Shown piece by piece: positions 1 through 9,691 of a stretch of DNA of 64,000 nucleotides. The DNA lies in NCBI GenBank assembly GCA_029204225.1, contig CM055092.1, positions 78,250,027 through 78,314,026 of the forward strand, in the 5' to 3' direction. The notes beneath the pieces are model-generated. The model was not told the DNA's origin. It ran no database searches and saw nothing but the letters and a program-made list of their open reading frames with translations. The stretch's first letter is position 1. Each line of letters begins with the position of its first letter. This DNA is from Diphasiastrum complanatum (Eukaryota; Streptophyta; Lycopodiopsida; Lycopodiales; Lycopodiaceae). Both the position numbers and the translations under genes were made by a program.

Positions 1-31
1 CGCAGTAGAAATGCAGATTACTGAAATGCCC

Positions 32-43
32 GCTCTGATACCA
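32..43 (-). promoter_or_regulatory. Primer-binding site (tRNA-Met type) of an LTR element
   Basis: The plus strand reads gctctgatacca, the reverse complement of TGGTATCAGAGC, which primes many plant LTR retrotransposons from initiator tRNA-Met. It abuts an LTR-like TG start at 44, so the LTR on the right is the 5' LTR of a minus-strand element whose body lies beyond the left edge. Confidence 0.75.
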
Positions 44-480
44 TGTCGTAAAACGTGGGGATGACCGGCAGCGAAAGCTCGAAGCTTTGAGCGTAGGCAT
101 GTAGGAACGGAAACGCAACAGTTAGCAGCAGAAATATTCAAGAAGAATGATTCATACAAATTGCTCAAATGAACAATACAGTAGTGAGACAAAAATTGCA
201 CTCTGATTAATATCAACAATGAGTACAATGGCTTGAAGTAATAACTTCAACGTGATAACGTTGGCTACAGATAACTTTGATTGAAAAAGAACACTTACAT
301 AGCTTGATTCAGCTAGTATATATATTTACAAGTGTCGAGAGACAAATATCCTATATGCCTTAAATGCCATTTACGTCAGTCTTTGTATATGCACAAAGTG
401 GGTAACCACCCTTGGGATATTTAGTGGTCCAGCTGTTTTAGGGTTGTTGATAAGTTGGCGACGTCAGTCTGCCACTGTTT
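44..480 (-). mobile_element. 5' LTR of a minus-strand LTR retrotransposon (far end approximate)
   Basis: On the minus strand the LTR ends in CGACA directly before the primer-binding site. An AT-rich TATA-like run (about 314-328) fits an LTR promoter. I could not find the other terminus with certainty: 480 is a guess from the change of sequence character before the tandem repeat that follows. No second LTR is in the window, so neither length nor target duplication can be checked. Confidence 0.45.
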
Positions 481-529
481 GAAAAACCCGAAAAACCCAA
501 ATATGCCCCTAGACTGAAGGCATGTAAAT

Positions 530-885
530 CCCGAAGGTGCCTCTAGAGCGAAGGCAGGAAAAAGGCGAAAAAGGCGAAGGTAGGGAAAATGCAAAAAAGT
601 TGACATTGCCTTTAAATTGAATTTTGGTCATAGTGTCGCTTTTTCCCGAAGGTGCAAAAATACGAAAAAAGACAAAAAAAGGTGAAGGTGGTCCTAAAGA
701 GAATTCCAAGGCATTCTGGCCAATGTGTCGCATTTTTTGCGAAGGTGCAAAAAAGGCGAAGAAGGTGAAGGTGGTCCAGAAATGGTTTCTAAGACATTAT
801 GGCCACTTTGTCGCATTTTTCGTGAAGGTGCGAAAAAGACGAAGGTGGTCCAGAAATGGTTTCTAAGGCATTCTGGCCTCTCTAT
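530..885. repeat. Degenerate tandem repeat, ~84-91 bp period
   Basis: Three diverged copies of a unit start at about 634, 725 and 809. Each carries a TGTCGC-T-rich start, then GAAGGTGCAAAAA, then (in the last two) GGTGGTCCAGAAATGGTTTC. Related GAAGG/GCGAA fragments begin near 541. Lysine-rich open frames across it are by-products of the purine-rich strand. Confidence 0.6.
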
Positions 886-892
886 GCTTGAA

Positions 893-1058
893 GTTGAGAC
901 AGTCTTTTTCAGTTGATGAAGTTGAATATTTATTTTTTTCATTGGATTTGATTGGCATATCTTCTTTTGAATCAACAAAAAATCTTTTAAATCCTTTGTT
1001 TTTTTTTGGTTGAAAACGAGTTGAGGATGATGGTCGTGCCATTAACCCGGACTATTTT
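893..1058 (-). pseudogene. Fragment of an unidentified coding sequence; inverted copy of 6275-6440
   Basis: Read on the minus strand this stretch is largely open and encodes GLMA-(5)-SST near 1040 and, further on, a segment containing EDMPIKSNE. The same order (GLMAQTSSST, later EDMAIKSNE) occurs on the plus strand at 6275-6440, so the two are diverged copies of one coding sequence in opposite orientation. I do not recognise the family. It is more likely an old transposon fragment than a host gene, because both copies are broken and flank a cluster of retrotransposon debris. Confidence 0.5.
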
Positions 1059-1084
1059 TTTTAAATAAATATAGTTGAGTTAAG

Positions 1085-3245
1085 TAATATTATGCGACAT
1101 AGATCTTCTAACAAATCCTAGGGATGATCTAAGCTTGATGAAAAGTGCATTCAGCAAGGGCTTAGTAAGAATATTGACCCAAAGTGATTATCCACATGCT
1201 GCAAATTGATGTCTTTTGCAGTAGTTTTTGTTTCTTTCAAAGTGGTGTTCAACTTCGATATGCTTGCTCCTTGCATGGAAGATAGGATTTGTGGCAAGCC
1301 CTTGAGTTGAATTGTTATTACACATGATAATGATGCACTTGAGCTCCTCCAAAAGTCACTTGATCCAAAGGATTTCATTGGTTTTAGTGGTGAGTGCTTT
1401 ATACTCGGCTTTAGTGGATGAAAGTGAGAGTGTCCTACTTCTTTGAGAGCCAAAATATGACTCCTTTTCCAAGAGATATTGCAAATGGACTTGCGAACTT
1501 TCTATCAATCTTTTCACTTGAAAAATCTGAATCAAGATCTTGGAGCTTGCTTGAGACCATACAAGCTTTTGAAGAGTAGTCAAACATTGTCTTCTCAGCC
1601 TTATATGATGAATCCCTCGGGTTGGTGCATGTAGATCTCTTCCTCAAGGTAGCTATTGAGAACTGCATTAGTCACATTCATTTCATACATGAACCAATTG
1701 GAAGAGGATTCTAATGCAATGAAAATCTTGATGGTAGTCATCTTTGCCACATGAGCAAAGGTTTCGTCACAATCTAGACCCTTGACTTGAACATGTCCTT
1801 TTGCACAAAGCCTAGCTTGATACTTGTTGATATAACCATCTTGATTGTATTTGATTCTAAACACCCATTTGCAGGCAATTGTCTTTTTATTAGGTGGGAG
1901 ATCAACCGATTCCCATGTGTGACTTCATATCAAAGCATCATACTCCAAAGGCATTGCCTCATGCCAAACTTTTAACTCTAGTGCATTTGCTCACAAGAAG
2001 GCTCATCAAAAGATATAAAAAGTGCATAAAAGAAACTAACCATTTTGGCTTGTTTTCCTTGTTAACATATGTGAGCCTAAGAGGCTTGACCTTGTCCATA
2101 GAAGAACTCCTTGGAGTCTCTGGTTGAGAAAGCTCCTCCTCAAGCCTTGACCCCTCTCCATTATCCTCTTGGATACTTGGTAACTTTGAAAATCCTCCAT
2201 CAAGTTGAGTGCTTGGGCCCCATCTTGCTTTGAAGTTTTGCCTTCATGAAAGATCACATATCTACTTATCACAATGTTTTTAGTAGATGGCACAAAGATC
2301 CTATAAGCTTTTCTTGATGTGGAATATCCTACCATAGTCCCCTTGACTAAGTTGGGATCCTCCTTAGTCTTTACATTCAAAGAAACATGAACAAAGCAAA
2401 TGGATTCAAAGATTCTCAAATGATCAACTTTTGGCTTCTTCTTATAAAACAACTCAAATGGTGTTTTTCCTTCAATAGCAACATTAGGAAACCTATTGCA
2501 TAAGTGATTTGCACAAGTAAGAGCCTTACCCCAATTTCATTTTGGAAGAGATCAGTCTAATCTCAAAGCATTTGCACATTCATATAAGATTCAATTTTTT
2601 TCTCTCGGCACCCCATTTTGTTGAGGTGAGTAGGGACAAGTGAGCTTCCTTTTGATTCCATATTGCTCACAAAACTCTTGAAGATTTGTGGAAATGTACT
2701 CCACACTCCATCTGACCTCAAAGCCTTGATCTTGATGCCAAATTGATTCTCTACAAAAGCTTTGAACTTCACAAAAGTATTAAACAGCATTGTTATTTTA
2801 TGATAAGAGAGTAATCCATGTGAATCTAGAGTAGTCATCTATAAAGGAGACAAACATGGTGGCACCACCATTGCTTTTAGTTAATGAAAAGTGAATATCC
2901 GACTACACAAGAAAAAGTTGACCTTGGAAATGGCATCCTATGTGCTTTTGACAAAGCACATACCTCACAAGAATTCCTTTCTTCAAACGATGCAAGATGA
3001 GTAAAGATCCTTTTTGGCTATTCATATGAGAGCTCGCACCACTATCTATCCATCAAGGATGTTTTCCTTTAGAGCTTTATGAGTAAATTGACATCATTAT
3101 TGGTCATTCTTTTACACTCTCCTCTCCCTCATTACAAAGATTAGTTTGCTTACCAAAAGCCTTTTTCTTTTTGAAACATTTCAAAGCAAAATGTCTCTTC
3201 ATACTATAGATTATAAATATCCATTTATGCCCTTTGATCTAATAT
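1085..3245 (-). pseudogene. Ty1/copia Gag-Pol remnant
   Basis: Reading from 3245 down, the order is that of copia: a damaged CCHC zinc knuckle (YSMKRHFALKC, about 3165-3205), the aspartic-protease motif DSGASSHM (3022-3045), the HxxxH/CxxC end of the pre-integrase region (SCEVC, about 2970), the integrase core (FIDDYSRFTW at about 2840; an ENQFG..IK.LRSD block at about 2740), the integrase tail ending GYSTSRKAYRIFVPSTKNIV (about 2290), RT start (NKYQARL, FAHVAKMTTI, about 1740-1830), and RNase H (ALTTKTNEILWIK, about 1360). The catalytic centre of RT is deleted: the frame jumps from the EGFII block at 1601 to RNase H at 1583. Stops and shifts occur throughout. The last residues (near 1130-1160) match the end of copia pol, but no LTR could be delimited. 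Confidence 0.85.
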
Positions 3246-3304
3246 GGATAGCACATCTAGCATCATTAACAATGTATAAATCTTGCATCTACTACTCATA
3301 GAAG

Positions 3305-3761
3305 ATGTAAACTCAATAAGAACTTGTCAAAAACACTTATGTAAGTTAATTTATTGTTCTAGTTTGTACAAAATTCGTACTACAACAGTACTCACACGTG
3401 GGAACTCATACGCATAAGAAAAATAGCATTCTATACACAAGAATCCACTATATCATCACAAATATGCAAAAAATGGATGTAAAACCCAAAGAGATATTTC
3501 CATAAGAATGAATGAGAGAAGAATGAGAGAGAGGATTTTCTCTCACACTTGTAGCCTATTTATAACAGCCTCTTGCCCTATTTGGATGCGCTTACACAAG
3601 CTTATCAACTTATGGAAGTTTCTAGATCTCTTCCAAACTCTAGATCTAACATGACTAGATTCAATGCATCTCTACTAACCAATTAGAGTAGGTCCAAATT
3701 TGACCTCAAGTTGCCAAATAAACTCAACTTGACTAAACTAAACTAGTTGATATTTTTCACA
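3305..3761 (-). mobile_element. 3' LTR of a second copia element
   Basis: On the minus strand it begins TGTGAAAAATATC right after a purine-rich tract (GAAGAGGGAG) that follows the end of the pol frame at 3762, and it can end GTTTACA at 3305, giving the TG...CA form. A TATAAATAGG box lies at about 3553-3563. It is not followed by a primer-binding site, so it is a 3' LTR. The lower boundary is inferred from the TG/CA rule alone. Confidence 0.55.
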
Positions 3762-4443
3762 CTCCCTCTTCAACTAGTTTTACCACACAACTTTGATCTA
3801 ACTTTAGAATGATCTCCACCCTAAGTATAGACCTTTCTATGGTTTTCCCAAAGTATCTTTTGCCACTTGACTTCCCTTTGATGCTTTTGACTAGCTCCAA
3901 ATTGTCACCTTTCCTTTTGTGTTGTTGAAGTTTTTCAAGATCAACCTCTTGATCTTCCTCTTGACCATCAAAGTCATTGACTAATACCTCTTCGTCAGAT
4001 CCATTAGTTGCTTCCATTCCATGAAAACTACCATCCACTTGCATAGCCTCATCTACACAAGACGATGTACCATAACATATGAGAAAAGCAAAGTTTGTAC
4101 CTTCAACTTGCTTACCCTTCTCATCATATGTAAGCCTAAATGGATTTTTCCTTTGGCTTGATGATCTTCTTAGAACTTGACTTAGAAAGACATCTCCACC
4201 ATCACCATCCAAAGAACCATCTTCATCACCATCAAAAATGTTAGATTGATCAACATCAAAAACATCAAGCTTATCCACATTCTCTTTTTCAAAGACAACA
4301 TCCTTAGAAATGTCATTTGAGTACCTATTGCAAACAAAATTAGCACACATCAAAGTTTCACCCCAAATTGACTTAGGAAGATTTGCTTTCACCCTCAATG
4401 ATTTAGCTCTTTCAAAAAGATATCCGATTATTAATTTATTCAT
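3762..4443 (-). pseudogene. Ty1/copia integrase-tail/pol fragment, internally deleted
   Basis: An uninterrupted minus-strand frame of 228 codons. Its start (MNKLIIGYLFERAKSLRVKA... LPKSIWGE) is the copia integrase region that normally reads ERARSM...LPK.FW. It then runs into an acidic linker and an RRSSSQR.NPFRLTYDE block, the segment just before RT in copia. RT is absent: the frame continues into lysine-rich residues and ends at VEEGV just before the polypurine tract and LTR. It belongs to a different copia lineage from the 1-3 kb remnant. The open frame results from an internal deletion and gives no evidence for a working protein. Confidence 0.75.
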
Positions 4444-4970
4444 CTAATTTCTGCATATTTACTTGTGTTGTTGCAAAGTCTGTAGAAATACACGGGAATC
4501 GCCAACAAGTGGGTCAACAATAACAACGACAATTATCAAGCGATTATCGAAGGATCGACAAATATTTGTTGAAGATTAATAGATCATGTTATCACTTGTT
4601 TTGAAGCTAACAACTTGCTCTAACGATTGTTAGCAAGTATTTATTGTTTAACCTAATTAGATAAGTGACAACCCAATATGGCTAAGTGCCAATTGCGATT
4701 AACGGCCAAACAACTATCTTGAACCATCATTTGGATAAGCCCATGCGACATTTTTAACTAGCATATATAGCTGATTATTTTCTCAAATTGTATCAATCAA
4801 TCAATTCAAGTAGTCAATTGGTCATTTTAGTATTGTTGTAGCTAGTTAGCGGAAGTGTATAGACGAAAACGATCAATGATTTAGAGTTAGTTTCAAGTAC
4901 GTGGTTGCATCCACTATTGTCTTGTGCTTGCTATTCATCTTCGTCATTGATTGAATGAATAAAAATAATA
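4444..4970. other. No gene seen
   Basis: AT-rich sequence without an open frame, repeat or motif that I can support. Confidence 0.5.
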
Positions 4971-5318
4971 TTGTTGTCTCATTGTGCTAGGTTTCCAAAA
5001 TATTTAAGTGAGACCAAATTCACTCAAGTCCATTTGGTTGGAGCACTTGTATTTAATGGCACTTTAGAATCTAAACTTGATATTTATGTTAGAAATTATC
5101 CAAATTTGATAATTACTATTGTAAACAAAAAAATATTCAAATTTGGTGAAAAATCTTCCAAAAACACATTGGTCAAAAAAAAATTCAAAAAAACTAAAAT
5201 AGGATTCTTGTTGGTCGACCACATTTACAACCAAATTGATCAAATGTTTAGTTGTTTTTTAAAAAAAGCTAAGACACAAAAAGGCATTTTCTTTATCAAT
5301 GGTTTAAAATATTGTTGA
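4971..5318 (+). CDS. Unidentified open frame, 115 codons
   Basis: A lysine- and phenylalanine-rich frame. It begins MLSHCARFPK, has a hydrophobic stretch (YPNLIITIVNKKIF) near residues 40-55, then runs of lysine. I do not recognise a domain. It lies just upstream of degenerate plus-strand coding sequence (5560-6440) in the same orientation and may be its surviving 5' part. AT-rich composition allows long frames by chance, so it may not be real. Confidence 0.2.
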   Translation: MLSHCARFPKYLSETKFTQVHLVGALVFNGTLESKLDIYVRNYPNLIITIVNKKIFKFGEKSSKNTLVKKKFKKTKIGFLLVDHIYNQIDQMFSCFLKKAKTQKGIFFINGLKYC

Positions 5319-5559
5319 GGAATCATATGCACAAAAATCGTTTTTAATTCGACATACATATGATTATTGAGATTATATTAAGATATCTAGTGAGACAAAG
5401 CGTTGCATAACTGATTCTAATACATTTAACTTTCAGGATCAGTTTAAAATTAAGTATAATAAAATTGGTACTACATTGTTGTGAGGCATACAACATTCAA
5501 ATTCAGTAACATGATTGCTTCTTGAAGAAGTTTAATTTTTGTTTAATGTGCTTTCTACT

Positions 5560-6440
5560 CAAGTCAAGATCACAATATTGTTTTTTTTAAAATCCATGTT
5601 ATGAAAAAACATCGGGAGATTGATCTAGTTGCATCAATAAGCTTTTTAGAATCAAAATATTCGAGTACCTTTTTAATTTTTGATGAATTTAATCATCACT
5701 GGTGCCAGATAGACTTTTTTGAAAGAAACAAAAAAAATCAGTTTCCTGAACCTTGGAGATATGTCATCAATTAAAAAAGTTTAGTGGCCTATCCAACGAC
5801 AATTGCATTTAAATCTTCTAGAAAGTAGTGATTTTTTACAGCTTTTGCATGGTGAAAACCAAAAAATTAATGTGAGCTCGAAAAAAATAAGCTAATAATA
5901 AAAATTACCAAAATAAAGTGAGGTGATGATCTTAATGAAATTCAAATTGGGAGTCTTGTCACACTTTTGGCTTTTGAAAATAGTGAAAAGCATCCATTTT
6001 GAATTGCAAAACTACTTGGATTCAGTCAAACAATAATCAATTGAGAGTATTACAAGTCCATTAGCTGGCACTACCTCAAAAGATGCTTTTCTAAAAAGAT
6101 ACAAATTGAAAATGTTGCAAGTAGATCCAAAAACATAACAAAATGTTTATTAAAAAAATCACCCATGGATTGGTCATTTAAATTTAAATGATATAGATCT
6201 TTTAACTTTTAATTTTGAATTCACAATGACTAATCATTTATGAAAGTCAATTATAGTATTTTGAAAGAACAAGTTGGGTTAATGGCCCAAACATCATCCT
6301 CAACTTGTCTTCAACAAAAGAAAAAAAAACTAATTTACAAGATTTTTTGTTGACATGAAATGTTGATTCAGAAGAAGATATGGCAATCAAGTCCAATGAA
6401 ATAAGACAGATTTTTAAGATCAGTTGAAAAAGAATGTGTC
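5560..6440 (+). pseudogene. Degenerate coding sequence, transposon-like, plus strand
   Basis: Fragments in neighbouring frames read like one decayed protein. About 5610-5760 gives SFLESKYSSTFLIFDEFN. About 5922-6175 gives EIQIGSLVTLLAFE, then HPF-stop-IAKLLGF, then KSISWHYLKR. About 6280-6400 gives GLMAQTSSST and EDMAIKSNE. The middle block resembles the G..V...-PFWIGKV...V.WY pattern seen in some plant transposon-associated proteins; that link is from memory and weak. Many stops and frameshifts exclude function. The last ~165 bp recur inverted at 893-1058. Confidence 0.4.
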
Positions 6441-7235
6441 AAAAATATCTGAATTGAGAGGCATTAGTGAGAAAGAAATGTATCTTAAAAAACATACAAT
6501 ATAAATATATAAATATATTTTTTTTTTTGAGAACTTTCGAATTTTTATGAAATTGGAATTCTCGGAAATTCATGTGTTGTATTGAAACGTTGTTTTATTA
6601 TTTATTATGATGGTTTTATAAAATTTGTAAAATAAAAAATGTAAAGATCTACTGTAAAAATGCATTTTTATATACTTTTATTTTAAAATACAACTTTACA
6701 TAACACTGCCAAAAATATCAAGGAACCAAAAAAGACAACAATGGAAACAACCGAACAAGCATCATATAAATGCGAATTCTTTTAGAAAGACTAGAAATTT
6801 CTATACAATAAGTGTCAATATCAAATGAATTGGCAAACAAAGAAATAATGCTGCTGCCAATGGAAAATGCTTGGCATGCAGGTATATTTGATTATTTACA
6901 AAATCAAAATTACATAGACAAAATGACCCGAGAAGATAGAAATCCTTTCAATATCAAGTTGCACATACACCATAATCAGAAACATATTGGAAACCTTCAT
7001 GTGGTATTCTAATCTATCGGCAATAGATCTAGGACAAGACCCAAACATAAAAAGACATGCAATATTCAACTCAAGGAGTTCACTCACAAAGTCAGCTTCA
7101 AGCATAGTATGGATCATATACTACAGGACAAACTACAGCACTAAACATGGAAATAATTGGCACCAGCCACTTGCCCACAACTTGAACTTGATGACCAATC
7201 TGCATTTTGCAATATTAACTACCATGCTCACAGAG
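6441..7235. other. No gene seen
   Basis: AT-rich, with an (AAATATAT)-like stretch near 6500. Short open frames at 6812-7250 show no recognisable domain and overlap on both strands, as expected by chance. Confidence 0.45.
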
Positions 7236-7412
7236 AAATTTGGCAGCTAGCACACTAGACAAACTTGCAACTTCGGAAGTAAAGGCGGTCAGCCTCTCCA
7301 CATTCATGTAGGAGACTCCTACCTGATCATCTGTAAATGCTCACGTCTTTTTTTCAGATCTGTAAGCCAATCTGACGGTCCTATCAAACTTGCTCAGAAA
7401 ATCAATAGCCAC
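7236..7412 (-). pseudogene. Exon-like segment, unidentified
   Basis: On the minus strand two adjoining pieces read like ordinary protein: IDFLSKFDRTVRLAYRSEKK (about 7350-7412) and, after a ~25-base gap with a stop, QVGVSYMNVERLTAF followed by TSEVASLSSVLAAKF (about 7240-7318). The composition is protein-like, unlike the surroundings. The interruption suggests decay or an unrecognised splice. It lies 3' of the terminal exon at 7850-8002 on the same strand; I cannot tell whether they belonged together. Confidence 0.35.
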
Positions 7413-7849
7413 AATCGAACTTTTTCATAAATACACATGAGCACATCTACAAGCTAGAAACGCTGCAATAAAGTTCTGCTTTGTAAAACAACAGGGAGAT
7501 TTCAGACCAACTTGTCATGATTAAAATATCATATTTGAAGAGCCATCCAACTAATCCAGAGAACAGTATTTTAAATAGGTCTGGATGTCTAATATAAACA
7601 CGTGTTTGGACTCTCATCAACAATCTTCTTTGTTGTACAAAAGACAATCTTGTCTCATTTATTTTCTTCAAATGGGGCATGTAGTTCTACAGAAACAATT
7701 TTGGGAGAAAATTCAATAGATTACTCACATCTACAACCACTGATACAAACACATAGTAGGCGCAACTTTAAACCAAAGGCTCCACAAGTTCTTCCATCAT
7801 TGCCGACTGGTTTCACCTGCTTTTCCTAAATTTGCATTATGCCTGTCCC

Positions 7850-8002
7850 TCATAGACAAGAGCAGCATGCATTCAAGAACCCCGCAGGTTTATTTTGGGC
7901 AGTAACAGTAGCTGCAGCCATCCCCCCCTGAGACTTCAATTTGTTGGTTGCCTCTTGCAATTTATCCCTTAGTACATCAAGATGTTTATTACGAGTCTCG
8001 AT
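7850..8002 (-). CDS. Putative terminal exon of an unidentified minus-strand gene
   Basis: After a clear acceptor (TTCTCTAG at 8003-8010) the frame reads IETRNKHLDVLRDKLQEA and so on. This is a short amphipathic, coiled-coil-like helix, then GGMAAATVTAQNKPAG, ending CCSCL-stop at 7850-7852. It survives a seven-G run in frame, which argues for real coding sequence. Upstream exons on the minus strand between 8.0 and 9.6 kb were not found, so the gene is incomplete or the exon is an orphan. Paired cysteines at the C-terminus are notable, but no function can be assigned. Confidence 0.4.
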   Translation of the reverse strand: METRNKHLDVLRDKLQEATNKLKSQGGMAAATVTAQNKPAGFLNACCSCL

Positions 8003-8565
8003 CTAGAGAAAGGTTGGTGGTCAGTGACTATAAGATGGAAATTGGAGACCAACATGAAAGAAGCATACATAGAACACAGTCGTAGCCGTACAAGTGTACA
8101 ACTACTGAGTTATGAGAAGTTCAAAACTGATTTAACATCACTCAATCAGAAATCTAGGAATGTCAAAAAAGACATTTTTGAACAATAAAACATTTTCAGC
8201 ATTCACACATGCCACGACCTTAAAAAAGACTATAAGAACAACTCATTTTCACAATCATCATCTTCCTAGATTAAAAGATTTGGCTATTGGATGGTGAACA
8301 TAACAGCAGTTCATGTTTACAAAGGGTAAAGGTGAGATAATGCTTCAAAATGTATTCACAACTGTTAGTTTTGACAATTTTACATACCATGGGGTAACAA
8401 TTCATCGTTATGTAGCATGTTTTCTGGATTCAATTCGTCTAGGTTTCCACATTCCTTTTTATTTCCTCAACATGCTTATTAGAACAATTCATAAGCAATT
8501 CAAAGTCACAAAATGAATTGGTGGACATAGAAATGTTGACCAATACACCTATCACATCAAACAAG

Positions 8566-8606
8566 ATGTGTGTGTGTGTGTGCATGCGTGCGTGTGTGTG
8601 TGTGTA
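8566..8606. repeat. (TG)n microsatellite
   Basis: An imperfect alternating TG run, interrupted by GCATGCGTGCG in the middle. Confidence 0.9.
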
Positions 8607-8723
8607 AAACGTACACATTGACATATTACATAGAAAATGACAGCAAAATTCTATCAGACAAAACATATCTTCATGTACAAAGAAACGCGTTTTGCACAAC
8701 CTGACCAACCATTTGTTCCAAAC

Positions 8724-8880
8724 ATACATAATGGAATGTGTTCTAGATGTAAGGAACGTGAGAAGGAACTACTTACATATTTGATGAAGTGCCCTAAACA
8801 GGAGGGCCTTTTCATAGGGGAGAAAGTTTTGACATTTTTAAGTGGATCTTGGTACTCTTTTATCTTGCAAACACTTTTGT
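8724..8880 (+). pseudogene. Possible LINE zinc-binding tail fragment
   Basis: The plus strand encodes NGMCSRCKEREKELLTYLMK, then CPKQEGLF. The CxxC...CP spacing resembles the zinc-binding region after the RT of plant LINEs (zf-RVT type), where a histidine usually sits between the cysteine pair and CP; here that position is unclear. No other LINE domain is adjacent. Chance similarity is possible. Confidence 0.25.
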
Positions 8881-9691
8881 AATCTGTCAACATAAGCAAC
8901 GCCCAGTATTTCCAGATAGCCAACAGTTGTACAGACTTGGATGCATCTTTTTATATATCTTTCGCACAACCATACACTAGTTTTGCGTATCTACATATCG
9001 ACTTTTCGATTTGTCTATTTGACATTACCTACGCATGTTTCGTAGCCCATTGTTGCTGGCGGACAATAACCTTGCATCCAATAGCAAGGTTACCGATTTG
9101 TTACAGATGGAGTTGATTAATACCAATGGGAATCAAGATGGCAGCTCAAGTGCATATAGGTGGCAATAAACCAGTTGTGGACAGCAATCTCTAGCACACT
9201 TAGGTTAGGTGGCATTTTTGCATTTGCACGGGCTGTGGGAACAAGGACCATTGCTACCTGCATCCTTGAAAGTGCATTAGAACCATCATGGGGACGGCAG
9301 GAAGCAAGCATTGTTACTAGCAAACATTTGAAATGTTTGAGTTTTAAACACATTTCAAACGTTTCATTCAAAGTTTCAAGCGGTAATTATTTTATTCAAA
9401 AAAAATTCAGTTTCAAGGTAGGGCTTAAATATACTAGAAACTTGATGAATGAGCACGTGAACTGAAAATAATAATCAAACTACTGTGAATAACAGAAGCC
9501 ATCCTGAAAAATAAAAAATGGGAGAGAAGGGATTTGAAAATTGTCATGAAACCATGCTATGTATGTCATTTGGAATCAATGCACTACAAACATTAAAGAC
9601 TGACATAAAAGAATGAAATCTATTACACCCAAGCCTCTACAACATTGTTTGTTGGCTCCTATGCTTGCTGGCACATACGACACTTGTAGCG
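8881..9691. other. No gene seen
   Basis: Unique-looking sequence. A direct repeat of a fragment of AAACATTTGAAATG-type sequence near 9322-9372 is the only local structure noticed. Confidence 0.4.

Noticed and set aside
624-916. Lysine-rich plus-strand frames at 0.6-0.9 kb
   Set aside because: They fall in a purine-rich tandem repeat and change with each repeat copy.
8566-8606. TG/CG alternation as a functional Z-DNA site
   Set aside because: Only an ordinary, interrupted microsatellite can be supported; no neighbouring gene signal.
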